Below, piece by piece: positions 1 to 10,694 of a DNA stretch of 50,000 nt (position 1 is the first letter of the stretch; each line of letters opens with the position of its first letter). The notes beneath the pieces are model-generated. The model had not been told where the DNA came from. It searched no databases and was given only the letters and a program-made list of their open reading frames with translations. A program made the position numbers and the translations under genes. This stretch comes from Prorocentrum cordatum. Taxonomy: Eukaryota > Sar > Dinophyceae > Prorocentrales > Prorocentraceae. The stretch is from positions 517,815 to 567,814 of the forward strand of contig CAUYUJ010003403.1 in assembly GCA_963575745.1 (NCBI GenBank), given 5' to 3'.

Positions 1-1740
1 CTGGCCCCCGGTACCCCGGTATATGATATATGATATATGATATATATATATATATATATAGACATATATCGATGGATAGATATTGGGATCGATTGTGAGA
101 TGGATAGTGGAACCGATTGTACGTGAGACTGCCATATTGATGGAGTGACTAGTGGTGAGATCAAGAGTGAGATCGATAAAACGATTTTCATGGCGCTGTC
201 CAGATGCTGTCCCGATGGTGTCCACATTGTGTCCCGACTGTGCCCCGATGACGTCCCGACGGTGTCCCGATTGTATCATCTACTTGCCCTCACTGTCTCC
301 AGCATCGTCATCATGTATCGGGCGTCAGGTGACAATCGCCATCATGCATCGTCATCATGCATCGTCGCCAGCTCGCGAACGCATCACAAACATCGGCACC
401 ATCACAATCATCGCAGCTATCGTTAGTTATTCCCCCCCAACTCCCACAACCTCCTTATCACCCGAATGTTGGTCGTATAGGCAATGAAGACGGTATCGAA
501 CGTGGCGATGATTGTGATGATGGCGGTGAGGACGACGGCAAGAGGGCAAGACGTGCCCAAACTCAACCGACTCGAACGTCCAGCAAACGCTCGCTCTTGT
601 ATGCGTCCTCGACAGACCGTACGGGGCGTGGACGAGGTCACGACCATCTGGGGACCAGGAGGGATAAGGGAGGGAGGACGGGGAATGGAGAAGGGGGATT
701 TGGAGAGGGGGGGAACGAGGAGTTGGGAGGAGAGGGCGTGAGGAGGTGGGGTAGCGTAGCCGACTCGGAGCGAGAGGACATCTGATCCGCCAGCGCCTCA
801 AAGGGACCCCTCAGCACACAAGACTTCGCACGCATGGCGCGAAGTGTGAGACAGGAGTTCCTGGTGGTGACCACGCACGCACGCAGCATGGAACCCAAGC
901 GACATTTGAGGACACAAAATTGCCTTCTGAGCCACAGTTTTCCAGGGGTAGGCCGCGAACGACATGGGCACGTGGGCCCGGGTTGCATTTCGACGCTGTT
1001 GCTTTTCACTCCGCGTCTGGTGTCGGACGGGGCCTTGTACTCGTACCGATCCTTGGCCCGTTGATCCTTGGTGGCCACGAAGACGGCCCTCATACACTTT
1101 CTCCTTCAACGCGTGTTCTCTGACGATCCTGTCTCAAAACAGGACTCGCTGACGCCAGCGCCAGCCGGACCGGTGCCGAATGCTATCGTAGCGATGGCGG
1201 CGGTGACTTGCCCTGTTGTGGAGCGGACGAAGTGCAGCTCGCTGGCTCGGCCAGTCTGTCATGCCAACCGAGGGCGCATGATCATGCACAGAGCGTGCGG
1301 CTCCGCACGCACAGCAAGCGCAAGGGACATAAATCAAGCCCCATGGGGGTCTTCCTACACCGGTGAGACTGCAGAAGCTCGCAAAGGAAGAAACGTGGGC
1401 GACGAGAACAGGGAGGGGTCCTCCTCGCGACGACGCGAAGACTTTGCGCGATGGCCTACGCGGGCCACCAGCGCGGCACACTGCGTTGAGGAAAGGGCGC
1501 CTGCGCGCGACCCTGCGCGGGCAGCGCCCACAGCGGACCCCTCTTGTCGACGTCGCCCACGCCTCCCCAGACGTCCGACGACGTGGTTGTTTCGGTCCGC
1601 GCGCCTCAGAGGCCTCAGTCCTTCTCCCGGGGGCAGCGCGTCGTCCCAGACCCATTTCTGATGGCCCCGGGCCTCGACAACGCCCCCCGGAGGCCAGAAC
1701 GAAGGAAACACGCCACGATTCCCTGATCTGGGGTCGTTGA
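1..1740. other. No supported gene; AT microsatellite at the edge
   Basis: Positions 21-66 hold a (TATATG)/(TA) microsatellite. Positions 150-280 repeat a short GTCCCGA-type motif several times. The rest is GC-rich DNA in which all frames are open for 60-200 codons, as expected from composition alone. No reading frame has a recognisable motif. Confidence 0.5.
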
Positions 1741-2560
1741 AAAACGCGGCATAGCGAAAAAGCAATACTGGAGCCCTCGGTCCCCTACCCGCCTCCGCTG
1801 CAACTCTCGAGCCGGATCGGTACGTGAGGGCCCCGAGCTTGAAACCGGGCGAAAGCGCAGGGTGTGAATCAGAACAACAAACTTTGGAGGCCTGGAAATG
1901 GGCACCAACACCAACACAGGGGGTTGGCTCCAGGGGGAAGGTGATCCTAGACTTCGGCTTTGGTGGTAACATTTCGGTCACCTCGGGAGCTAGAATACTA
2001 CCACCATCGCCGAGAACGGGATCTTCTTCCTTCGGTGGAGGCACACCGCCGATGTCCGTGTTGGTGTCAACCTCTAGGCCTGCGAAAAACATCGATCCGA
2101 CGGATGTCTGGGTCCCTGGCGATGGTTCCGAAACTGGGCCGCGCGGGCCGACGGCGTCAACCGATGGCCGCCCGGAGAGCGCCCTGGACCTCCTGCGGCG
2201 CGGCCGCGGAGAGTTCCCGGAGCGCCTGTTTCTCCGAGGAGCTCAGCATGGCCAGCTGGGTGTCGACAGTGTGCGTCCTGAAGTGGGAGCTCTTACCCTC
2301 CTCCTTTTTCCTGATATCAGTTCTCAACCTCACCACCGCCTCCTCCTTCCTCCTCCTCCTCCTTCTTCTGCTCCTCCTCCTCCTCCTCCTTGTCTTGGCC
2401 CTCGCGTTGGCCAGGTCGTTGCCAAACCTGTGAAGGCGCTCTCCAGGTCCATCGGGATCTTTGCGGGCGTCTACTTTGGCCGGGGTATTCAGCATGTCCC
2501 CCGCCAGATAGAGGCCCTGCAACAAAAAAATGAATATTGATTCGTGGGTGATTGGCACGA
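1740..2560 (-). pseudogene. Broken unknown gene with a charged helix
   Basis: Read on the minus strand, protein-like sequence passes between frames. About 2520-2410 gives a segment containing GDMLNTPAKVDARKDP. About 2400-2330 is a Glu/Lys or Arg run from a GGA-type tract, and 2330-2160 gives a segment ending AMLSSSEKQALRELSAAAP. About 2110-1800 gives one containing FAGLEVDTNTDIGGVPPPKE. The frame changes near the GGA-type tract and again near 2155. I do not recognise the family. Plausible alternatives are a retroelement ORF1 or a disordered host protein. The composition (short helix, charged run, Pro-rich tail) is seen directly; a single original gene is inferred. Confidence 0.3.
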
Positions 2561-2639
2561 ATCGAGACCTACGGGGTCCTGCTTGACAACAGCTCTGCAA
2601 TCAGTGAACGCGCTCGAGAATCCGCCAATTACGCGATCA

Positions 2640-3310
2640 AATCAGCTTGGGGCGACTGCGCATCGGGCGGCCGAACTCGTCGCACAGAAGCGCACCTGCG
2701 CCATCTGTCATGGCGACGCTCCAGGCGTTGTGGCACAGCGCGGGCGCAGAGTGATGAATGCACTCGCCGTCGACGAGAAGTGGCCCCCCAACACCCAAAT
2801 CAGAAGAGGTCGGAGTGGGCCCAGGGTCTCCCAGGCGGCAGATTTCGGGAACGACACAATGAATCATAATCTAACCACTTGAACTGGGACGTGGCAAATA
2901 CACCCCTGGGCCACAAGGTGCGTGTACCCTTCGTGAATCCATAAGGCCACTCGAAATCTTCAACCTCGATATCCAAGGCAATTTCCAGCTTACCGGCATT
3001 CACGAGCTCCCTACGTCGTACTTCGCGCGCTGGACACTCCGAAGTGCGATGCCAAAAGGTGCCCGCCGCCTGCAAACACTGACTTCATACCAAGTAGCCT
3101 GCGAGACGCGCCGGAGCAGCTGCCAGATAGCGTTGCAGGCAAGGGCTCCACCGGTGGACCGACCCTTGGGGCTGGCGTCTTTGGACCCGAGACGGGACTT
3201 CGCAGCCTCCCTGCAAATCCTATTTCGGCAGGGACCGACCGTCCCGGCATTCCTATAGGCCAACCACGAAGTCTTCGAAAAACGCAACAATGTCCAAATA
3301 ACAAACACAA
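2640..3310 (-). pseudogene. Possible coding remnant, unknown
   Basis: The minus strand at 2800-3075 reads a 91-residue segment with mixed, protein-like composition (for example LEIALDIEVEDFEWPYGF). A neighbouring frame at 3011-3300 continues in similar style. The plus strand here also has an open frame with a CAICH motif, so strand assignment is uncertain. No family is recognised. Confidence 0.18.
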
Positions 3311-3570
3311 GGTTCTTATAGCATAAGCCCGATGTGTTAAAACAACACAGTCCCAGCCAGAAGTGCTCTAAAAACATGTCGAACAATATTCGGCACGCTT
3401 ATTGGCACGCCAAGACGCGTCGCCACAACTTGATCGATGGGGGGCCCCAACCTTTTCACCATACTGTCTGTCCAGGCCCCGGATCGCCGCAGCCCGGCAG
3501 AACGGGCGTCGAGCTTCGGGCGGGGGGGGCAACGGCCCCGCCCATGTCATCGACCAGAATGCAGACAGAA

Positions 3571-3690
3571 GGATTGCAACAAAAACCAGGGATTGCAACA
3601 AAGGATTGCAAGAACAACCTTCGTACAAGGGTTTTGGTTTTTGTTGCAATCCTTCGGTTTTTGTTGCAATCCTTGGTTTTTGTTGCAATC
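3571..3690. repeat. Foldback repeat built on GGATTGCAACAAAAACC
   Basis: The left arm (3571-3612) holds three copies of a GGATTGCAA-type unit. The right arm (3631-3690) holds three copies of its reverse complement, ending TTGTTGCAATCC or CAATC. The longest pairing is about 18 bp, with a short spacer of about 20-30 bp, so the transcript or single strand would form a multi-register hairpin. Confidence 0.75.
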
Positions 3691-4489
3691 TTTCGATCAT
3701 GTTCCAACCCGGCCTGCGCCGCGTCATCCCGAACGCCAAACATGGGCGCCCAACTTTGGCCTGGGCCCAGGTCTCCCCTCGAAACGGTGGCTTCCCCGCG
3801 AGCGCCTCGGCAAACGGCGGCGCGCCTTCGGAGCGGTGGGTCCGATTCAGCCGCGGCTCCTTACGCGGACGCAGAGGAGGCGCAGCGCTGGCTCGCCACG
3901 GAGGACCCGCTCCAACGACGAGAGGGCAGTGAAGGAGCGGCGATGGGACTTGGGGGAGATGAAACTGCGCAGCTCGAGGTCCGACGCGCCGACAGAGGCC
4001 CCGGGCAAAAATCCCAACGTCGGCCCCCCCCCCGTGCCCGCCGTGCATCTGCCCCCCCCAACTTTCTGGGCGAGGAGGCCTGCCTGGCGTCGCTTGGAGC
4101 CCGAGCTGCGGGTTTGGATTCCTCTGGGCCAGGAGCTCCCCCCGCCGTCGAACCCGCCCCAAAACTTGCGACGGCCGACGTCGGCTGCGCAGCGAGCTCG
4201 CCCAGCCTATCTCCCAAGCGGGCGCGCCGCAATAGCTCGATGGCTGCGCGCCCGGCCTGTTTCGTCCATGGCCAGCGCGCAGCCTGAGCAAGGAGTGGAG
4301 GCCCGCTGCAAGCCGAGCGAGGAAGGGGCAAGAGCTTCGACGCCCCCGTCGCCCGCGCCAGAGAGGGTCGTGCCCAGGTCGTCAACGCATGTATATAGGC
4401 GCCGACGCCGAGCTGGACGCGGTCGAAGGCGCGCGCCGCGAAAGCTCCCATGAACGACGCGGCCATCGAACTGCGCGCCACCGCCGCCG

Positions 4490-5560
4490 AATGGACTCAG
4501 AAGAACCCCACCAATGACGCCTCCGAGGGAGGGGTGGCGGCTGTATTCCTCCTGGATCGTCTTGCTTGCTTCCTTCGCGCAGTTCCGTCGCCCTGCATCT
4601 TCATTACCTTGAGTGGTGTCCAGGGTGAATTTGTATCCCGCTGTCTCCATCTTGTCGTAGTACATCTTCTCTTTTTTTGTCATCGGCGCTTAGCTGGTCG
4701 AAGACAGCATCGAAATCCTCATCCTCGTCGTTGTCGCCATTCTTCTTCAGAAGTACCCAGGATCCTTTTTCCTCATCCCTTCCACCTTCGTCAGCAGATT
4801 TGCCATGTAAAGATCAGCGGGCGTGGCCTGCATTACAGCGTGGGCCTTCTCCTCCGAGCGCGGAATTGCGGATTCATTCTGGATGCATGTGGTCTGCGCC
4901 TGAAGTAGCTTCACCAGGTTGCCCCCGTCCGCGGCCTCAACTTGCGCAGCGTCCATATTCGGGGTCGGCGCCGCAGACTCTACGGCCTGGAAGGGGGCGG
5001 GAAATTCCCGGGGCGCCCTCGCGAGTTCGGTTTTGCCTCTTGTGGGGGGGGGGGGGGGGGGGAGGGGCGGCGGTTTGCAGCGATTCGGATGCGCGTCGCT
5101 CGCTCTCTTGGGTTCCTGGTGCACCCATGCTTGCCAAAGATTTGGCGTCCTCTTCCAGTAGCTCCTCTCTCTCTCTCTCTCTTTCTCTTTGTTTTGTTCT
5201 CGTGTTTCATCAACTGCTTGCAACCCCTTCGACTCTCTCGAACACCTGCCTGTATGTTTGCATTGGCTGCTCGTGCTCCTCTCGTTTCTGCTGTCGCTCC
5301 GTCTTTCGCTCCTCCTTCCCCTGTTTTCTCTTCAGCTTCGCAGCTGCTTTCCCCTCTTCAGCTTTTCTCATCTCCTCCTCGGCTCTCTCGTTCTCAAGTC
5401 TCATCGTTCCTTTTTCTCCCTCGCGTTATGCTTCCATCTTCTTCGAAGCCAGGTCTATCTCTAGATCGTGAAGCTGGCGCTCCTTCTCCTCCTCTTCTTC
5501 GCGTTCTCTCTCAAGCGCTTCGTGTTTCTTTGCAGCCCGAAGATCGCTTCCGCCTCTTTT
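4490..5560 (-). pseudogene. Coiled-coil protein gene broken by small indels
   Basis: The minus strand carries one apparently continuous protein split across frames. About 5540-5430 is Glu/Arg-rich (KHEALEREREEEEEKE). Positions 5404-5210 are a Lys/Glu/Arg/Gln coiled coil. Positions 5223-4747 give a linker followed by a folded-looking segment containing NLVKLLQAQTTCIQNESAIP and ending KKDPGYF. Positions 4746-4684 continue in another frame with KNGDNDEDEDFDAVFDQLSA. Positions 4683-4490 continue in a third frame with MYYDKMETAGYKFTLDTTQG. One frame change falls exactly in a run of seven A (minus strand, about 4675). The pieces are in order and of one style, so a single ancestral gene is likely. 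The family is unknown; a retroelement ORF1 or a host coiled-coil protein would fit. Confidence 0.5.
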
Positions 5561-5929
5561 TTTGGCATCCCCCCTTCATCGCGCACTGGCGAATTCGACG
5601 AGTTCAGTCCTGCGCTGGGCGGCGGGGACGGGGGGGCCACAGCTCGGACTGTCCTGGCGGGCGGCGTGCTTGGAGCGGGCTGTGGAGCAGACTCTCCTCC
5701 TCCGTCTGCTGTTTCCTGGCGCTTGCTCCTGCGCCTGCTCCTGCCCTTGGAATCTGCCTCTGATCCTTCTGCTGCTGATGCTGCTCCTGTTCCTGCTTCC
5801 AGTCTTTTTGCGGCCCCCTCGTCTTTGAGATTCGAGCTTCTCTCCTGCGCTCAGCTGGCGGTCCGACTTCAACTCAGCGGGGCATGGCGACTCTGGCGTC
5901 GTCTGCGTTGCCTGCGGGCGAAGGGCGGC

Positions 5930-6039
5930 TGGGAAGGGTGGGCGGGTGGGCGGGTGGGTGGGCGGGGGGGGGGGGGTGGGTGGGTGGGTGGGTGGGGTGG
6001 GGTGGGGTGGGGGGGGGGGGGGTGGGGGGGTGGGGGGGT

Positions 6040-6070
<31 letters not shown>

Positions 6071-6090
6071 CGAGGGGGGGGGGGGGCATT
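5930..6090. repeat. G-rich GGGTGGGT / poly-G tract
   Basis: The plus strand is almost pure G with regularly spaced T, then long G runs. It has many closely spaced runs of three or more G, so it could form G-quadruplexes. Long ORFs across it (poly-Gly or poly-Pro) are composition artefacts. Confidence 0.85.
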
Positions 6091-6237
6091 ATCAGTCTCG
6101 TGCGTTCATCGGCGGGTCGCCTTCAGTGCGGCTTCGTGCTTTTTCTTAATGAGATGCCAGCGTTCTTTCAAGGGCATCACCTGCCCCTGTCGCGGTGATA
6201 CCACCAACGCGCAGTTCTCCTCCAAACGGAGCGCGTC

Positions 6238-6302
6238 GTCCTCTCTCTCTCTCTCTCTATTTCTTTCTCCCTCTCTCTCTCTCTCTCTCCCTCTCTCCCA
6301 CT

Positions 6303-6364
<62 letters not shown>
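6238..6364. repeat. (CT)n microsatellite at the 5' side of the LINE
   Basis: About 127 bp of CT dinucleotides with a few interruptions (TTTC, CCC). It stops abruptly at 6364, where the LINE sequence begins (GAGCCCCCGAAG). The same strand shows another (CT)n tract from 13264. Confidence 0.9.
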
Positions 6365-6367
<3 letters not shown>

Positions 6368-6375
6368 CCCCCGAA

Positions 6376-8589
6376 GTGGTGCCACGCTTCGGAGCCAGCG
6401 TCATCGAACCTGGCCAGGTCGACCTCGAGCCGACGCCGTCCACGGACCACGAGCCGCCGCTGCCCACCCGCGTGATCGTCCCCATCGACGAGGCGCCAAC
6501 CTTCGACCCGTTCAAGAACAAGTACCGTGTCAAGAACCTTGTGGCGGGTTTCGGCGGTGGCTCACCGCTCTCACCTCAGAGTCGGGGCGGAGCCCCCGCC
6601 ACCTCAGCCGCTGCCGCGGCAGCGGCGGCCCCGCGGGGAATCAGCCCTGTCCGCAACGTGGGCCTCACGGCAGCGGGCATGGACGAGGCCCAGCGCCAGG
6701 CCTCCGACCGTGCTGCTGGAGCTGTTCCACCAGATGCTGCTCATCAAGATACTGACGGGGCGGGCGCGCCACCGCAGGAGGGACCAGCGGTGTCGCGTGC
6801 GCAGTATATGCGCGTGCGCTGTGCCGCCGCCGCGCCTAGCCGCCGCCGCTGGTTCGCTTTTGTTTTTGTGCTCGGCAGGACGGATCGAGGAGTCGCCTCC
6901 CTCTCCCTCTGCTGCCGTCTCACCTCTCCTCCCCTCGTCCCCTACGGTACTGGAGTGAAGAGGATTTTTCGTGACATTTTTACTAACGTTTATGAACCCC
7001 CCCTGGCGCAGTGCCGACCGTGTCTCGCCTATACTTCTGGCCTGACGGCGGCTTCAGCCCCGGTCAAGCTAACCCATAGGAACGCCATGAGCTCCTACTG
7101 TGGCCAAGCCTCCTACCTGGGCGAGGGTCAGGCTGACCTTCACCGTGCGGGGCGTGCAAACCCCAGTTCCACCGATGGAGACGGGCCAGGTCGCTCCATA
7201 CACCTCGTCAGCCTTAACATCACCAGTCTCTCAGCGAATTGGCCAACCATCACCGCCCTTGGTGTCGACCACAACGCCGCAGTCATAGCACTGCAGGAGA
7301 CCCGACATGCCAAGCCGACTAGACAAGCCATCGCTACCAGCGCCGCCAATCCACTCCACGGAGGATACCACGCCAGTCTTGGACCTGACCTAGATCTGGC
7401 GCGAGCCCAGCGCAGAGCTGCCCACGGCGGCACAGACCACACCGTTGTGGGCAACACTGGCGCCTCGGGAGGGGTCGCCATCCTCTCTAAGGATGCCATT
7501 GTCGACTCCACTGTCGACGACAATGCGCCCTGTATCGTCGCCCTCAAGGCCAAGAAAAGATGGCGCGAGGTCTTTCTCCCGCTCTGCACTCAACACCGCC
7601 GCAGGCGGCGACGAAACAACCACGGGCCCGCGGGGATCTACATAGCGAGCCTCTACGGGATTGCTGGAGGAGACAGCACAGCTCTTTTTCGGCTCGCTGA
7701 CTGCGCCGCCGCTAGGGTCGGCTCAGCCCCCTACTTCATCTGCATGGACGCCAATACGAACATCGACGACAACCCACACCTTCTGCACATGTTGCAGCAC
7801 GGATGGTTCAACGTTGCTGAGGGCACACCAGACCACACCATGCACACATACGGCAATATCCCTGACTGGGACCGCGTCACCAAGTGCCCCCGCACTTCGC
7901 GCATCGATTATATCATTGCCAACCAAGCGGCGCGATCCCTTGTCACCGACTTCTGCTACCTTCGCGACTTGCCAGCGAAGTCTCATGTTGGCCTGCAGGT
8001 CACGCTAGACCTCAGTCGCCTCGACCATACGGCCCGACGTCTTCTTGCCCCCACGCCCTACCCTCCCGACGATGGAGCTCATGAGGGTCACGAGCTGCAG
8101 GCACTAGGGACCCTCATCGCTGGGCGATATCAGGACCGCATGGAACAGGCCGACACACGCGACGACGTGGAGCGCATGTTCGCCCTGGCTAACGAGGCCA
8201 GTCATGAGTACCATCTCACCCGTCTGCGCGACCTGCCACCTCCACCGCCCGACCACCCAAAAAAGAAGCCCCCCACCATGCACGGGCTCACGCCCACGTT
8301 CGAAGATCGACCAGTTGTCCCCCGCGCCTTCCCCACCTACGGAGCTTCCACGATACACATGAACCGACTGCGCAAGCTCCATCGGCAACTCTGTGAGCTC
8401 CGTTTCATCGGACAGCACCATCATTTGGATTGCCGTGCTATCCCGCCGTACCTCGCGCAGCGCATTGACTGCACGTGGACTGCGGCCCGCCTCTTATGCC
8501 ACAAGCTGCGCCCCACGGTTCTCCTAGACTTCCCCGAAGCCTGGACCCCCGACGAGCCAGCCCTCACGGAGAGCACCTTGACGTTTTGA
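6376..8589 (+). CDS. LINE ORF, apurinic-like endonuclease (EEP) segment
   Basis: This 737-codon segment starts at the first ATG after the CT tract. Residues 1-270 are Ala/Pro/Arg-rich and show no domain. The exonuclease-endonuclease-phosphatase fold begins near residue 276. Its catalytic positions are visible: Asn281 in VSLN, Glu308 in LQET, Asp458 and Asn460 in MDAN, Asp511 in SRIDY and His537 in KSH. This enzyme nicks target DNA to prime reverse transcription. The EEP ends near residue 550. The remaining residues are a linker to the RT, ending at a stop at 8589 that is reached after a frame slip near a run of five C (about 8547-8551). The true start is uncertain, because the frame upstream is CT repeat. 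Confidence 0.88.
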   Translation: MVPRFGASVIEPGQVDLEPTPSTDHEPPLPTRVIVPIDEAPTFDPFKNKYRVKNLVAGFGGGSPLSPQSRGGAPATSAAAAAAAAPRGISPVRNVGLTAAGMDEAQRQASDRAAGAVPPDAAHQDTDGAGAPPQEGPAVSRAQYMRVRCAAAAPSRRRWFAFVFVLGRTDRGVASLSLCCRLTSPPLVPYGTGVKRIFRDIFTNVYEPPLAQCRPCLAYTSGLTAASAPVKLTHRNAMSSYCGQASYLGEGQADLHRAGRANPSSTDGDGPGRSIHLVSLNITSLSANWPTITALGVDHNAAVIALQETRHAKPTRQAIATSAANPLHGGYHASLGPDLDLARAQRRAAHGGTDHTVVGNTGASGGVAILSKDAIVDSTVDDNAPCIVALKAKKRWREVFLPLCTQHRRRRRRNNHGPAGIYIASLYGIAGGDSTALFRLADCAAARVGSAPYFICMDANTNIDDNPHLLHMLQHGWFNVAEGTPDHTMHTYGNIPDWDRVTKCPRTSRIDYIIANQAARSLVTDFCYLRDLPAKSHVGLQVTLDLSRLDHTARRLLAPTPYPPDDGAHEGHELQALGTLIAGRYQDRMEQADTRDDVERMFALANEASHEYHLTRLRDLPPPPPDHPKKKPPTMHGLTPTFEDRPVVPRAFPTYGASTIHMNRLRKLHRQLCELRFIGQHHHLDCRAIPPYLAQRIDCTWTAARLLCHKLRPTVLLDFPEAWTPDEPALTESTLTF

Positions 8590-9245
8590 TCCAACACCTC
8601 GACTTGGAGCTGGCGCGACGTGCGAACCGTGCCAAAGCTGAACGCATCAAGATATGGGCTGAGGGCGTCCGCGAGCCAAGCGGGCGAAAGGCGGCCATAT
8701 ACGCACGGGCTGCTGACAGCTCGCCCACGGCGTATCTCCGCACGCCTACCACACCTGACGATACGCAACTCCACTGCGACACCAACGCCTTTAAACCTGA
8801 CGAAGCTTGCACGGACGACAGCGACGCTGACACCGAAGCTGGCGGCTTCAGCCCCAGCGACGGTAGTTCGCCCGACACGGACAGCGACGAAGACCACACT
8901 CGTGAACCACCACCTGCGCAAGTCCCCGACATCCTCCCTGCCAACGCCATTGTTGCTAACACCAAGGACATGCTGAAGCTCATGGTCGACACCTGGGAGC
9001 CCATCTTGGGCAGGTACCGTGCACGTGCGGGACATGACGCCGAAGCCATGCCGACGTGGGCCGACTTCTACGACGAGTACCGACAGGAGCTGCCTACGCC
9101 ATCACCAGCTACCCCTTTCCACCTCACCGACGACCAACTCATCCACTTCATTCGCACCCGTTCACCGCGCCGCGCGGGGGGACTGGACGGCTGGACTACT
9201 AAGGAGGCTAAGGAGTTACCCGACGACATTCTTACGCGCTATGCA
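8550..9245 (+). CDS. LINE ORF, linker and start of reverse transcriptase
   Basis: This continues the endonuclease segment in the third frame. It opens with a basic helical stretch (LELARRANRAKAERIKIW), then an acidic Ser/Asp linker, then sequence that leads into the RT. The motif RAGGLDGWTTKEAKELP near 9170-9220 matches the conserved N-terminal RT block of LINEs (usually K-x-PGPDG). The frame is lost near 9240, and the next RT block appears in the first frame. Borders are approximate, because the exact indel positions cannot be fixed without a relative. Confidence 0.8.
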
Positions 9246-10690
9246 ACGCACTGGCACCATCCCAGAACCCCTCCTCCACGTGCCAAACCCGTGCCTCCGA
9301 AAAGGCCGAGGCGAACTCCCAACGGACCAACGACTTCTCTCGGTGCTTTCCGTTTGGATGTATGCGTGGGAAGCGCCAGCTTACCGCAGCCTCACGGACT
9401 GGCGGAAAGGATGGACCCACGCCACGAGTTTTGGCGCTGTCCCCAAAGCTACCATTGGGGACGTCAGCACCTCTCTTGCCCTGCGCATCGAACACGCCAG
9501 GGCCTTACTCCTTCCCTTAGCTGGAGCTGCCCTGGACCGACAGAAGTGTTTCGACTACCTCATCACGGACATCTGCCTTAACCTTGCGCTTCACGCGGGG
9601 TGTCCCCAAGACATCGTTACTGTCCGCAGAAACTTCTACAGTCGCCACAAACGCTACATCCGCATGAACGGTGCGTACTCTAAGGAACTGGCCAGGACTA
9701 ACGGTCACCTCCAGGGAAGCTCTTGGTCCCTGGACGACATTAAGCTGCTCATGTGTGTGTGGACCAAGAGACAGCATCGATACGTTCCGCGATCACTCAG
9801 CACTACCTTTGTTGACGACAGCAACTCCACTACCCACACCGCGCCTGAGTTGCAGAAATCTCTTGATGAAACCGCCAAGTTTGATCGATTTTCAGGTCAA
9901 CGCATTCACCCTGGCAAAGTGGCGGGGTGGGCGCTCACCGACGAGCTTCACACCGCCGTTACCCAGCTCACTCTGGCGGAACGGCCCTTACGCGTGGTCG
10001 ACTCCTTCAAGCTCGTCGGGAGTTACATCAACGCCGAGGCAGCGCCGGCTCCAGCCGCGCTTAACCTCACGGCCACCGCTGACGCCCGTGTTCGCAGGGC
10101 GACTAGTCGCCTGCCGCGCATTGGCAAGCTCCCATCACCGATGCTTATTAAGGCGCGGCACGCCCGTTCCCTTGCTGCCAGCGTCTGTACCACGGGCACC
10201 GACATTCAAGCCCCATCAGGCCCCGTCAAAACTGCCTACAACCATGCCCTTAAGGCGGCTATCCGCCCCAAGGGAAACAGGTGGGTCGAGTTTTGGACTC
10301 TCATGGCCGTGTGCGTCCCAGGACACGCCCTGGAGATTGACGCCATTATGCAGCGTGAAGTCTTCCTGTGTCTGCGGCGACAGGTCAACCGCGACGCTAC
10401 TCTCTGCGGTCTCGTCAGGGATCTCCAACACCATGTCCAGACCCTTTTCGGGGGAGGACCTGTTGGACGACTTGTCCAGACGCTTCAGCAGCTCCGTTGG
10501 ACCTGGCCCACATTTGGCATCATGTACGACGACTGGGGCTGTCAGATCAGTTGGCTGAACCTACCCCAAAACGCCTTCCTTCACATGCTGCGAGCCTCAC
10601 AACGCAGAGCCTTTCTGAGAAAAATCAAGCCACGGCGTCATGACCTTGGACACCTGGCCTCTGTCAGACAGGGCCTCGACCTCTTCGCCA
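9245..10690 (+). CDS. LINE ORF, reverse transcriptase core
   Basis: This copies element RNA into DNA at the nicked target. RT motifs appear in order in the first frame: LPTDQRLLSVLSVW near 9330; motif A with Asp at 9535 (LDRQKCFD); motif B with QG (GHLQGSSWSL, about 9706-9735); motif C as FVDD at 9808-9819; then SGQRIHPGKVAGW and FKLVGSYINA, corresponding to motifs D and E. All three catalytic Asp residues are present. Phe replaces the usual Tyr/Phe-Ala/Val-Asp-Asp first residue, within the tolerated range. The thumb region follows to about 10690, where the frame is lost again. The segment is long enough for a complete RT core. Confidence 0.88.
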
Positions 10691-10694
10691 GCAC

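Noticed and set aside
5874-6198. Gly-Gly-Trp-Val or Pro-rich ORFs
   Set aside because: Direct translation of the GGGT/poly-G tract.
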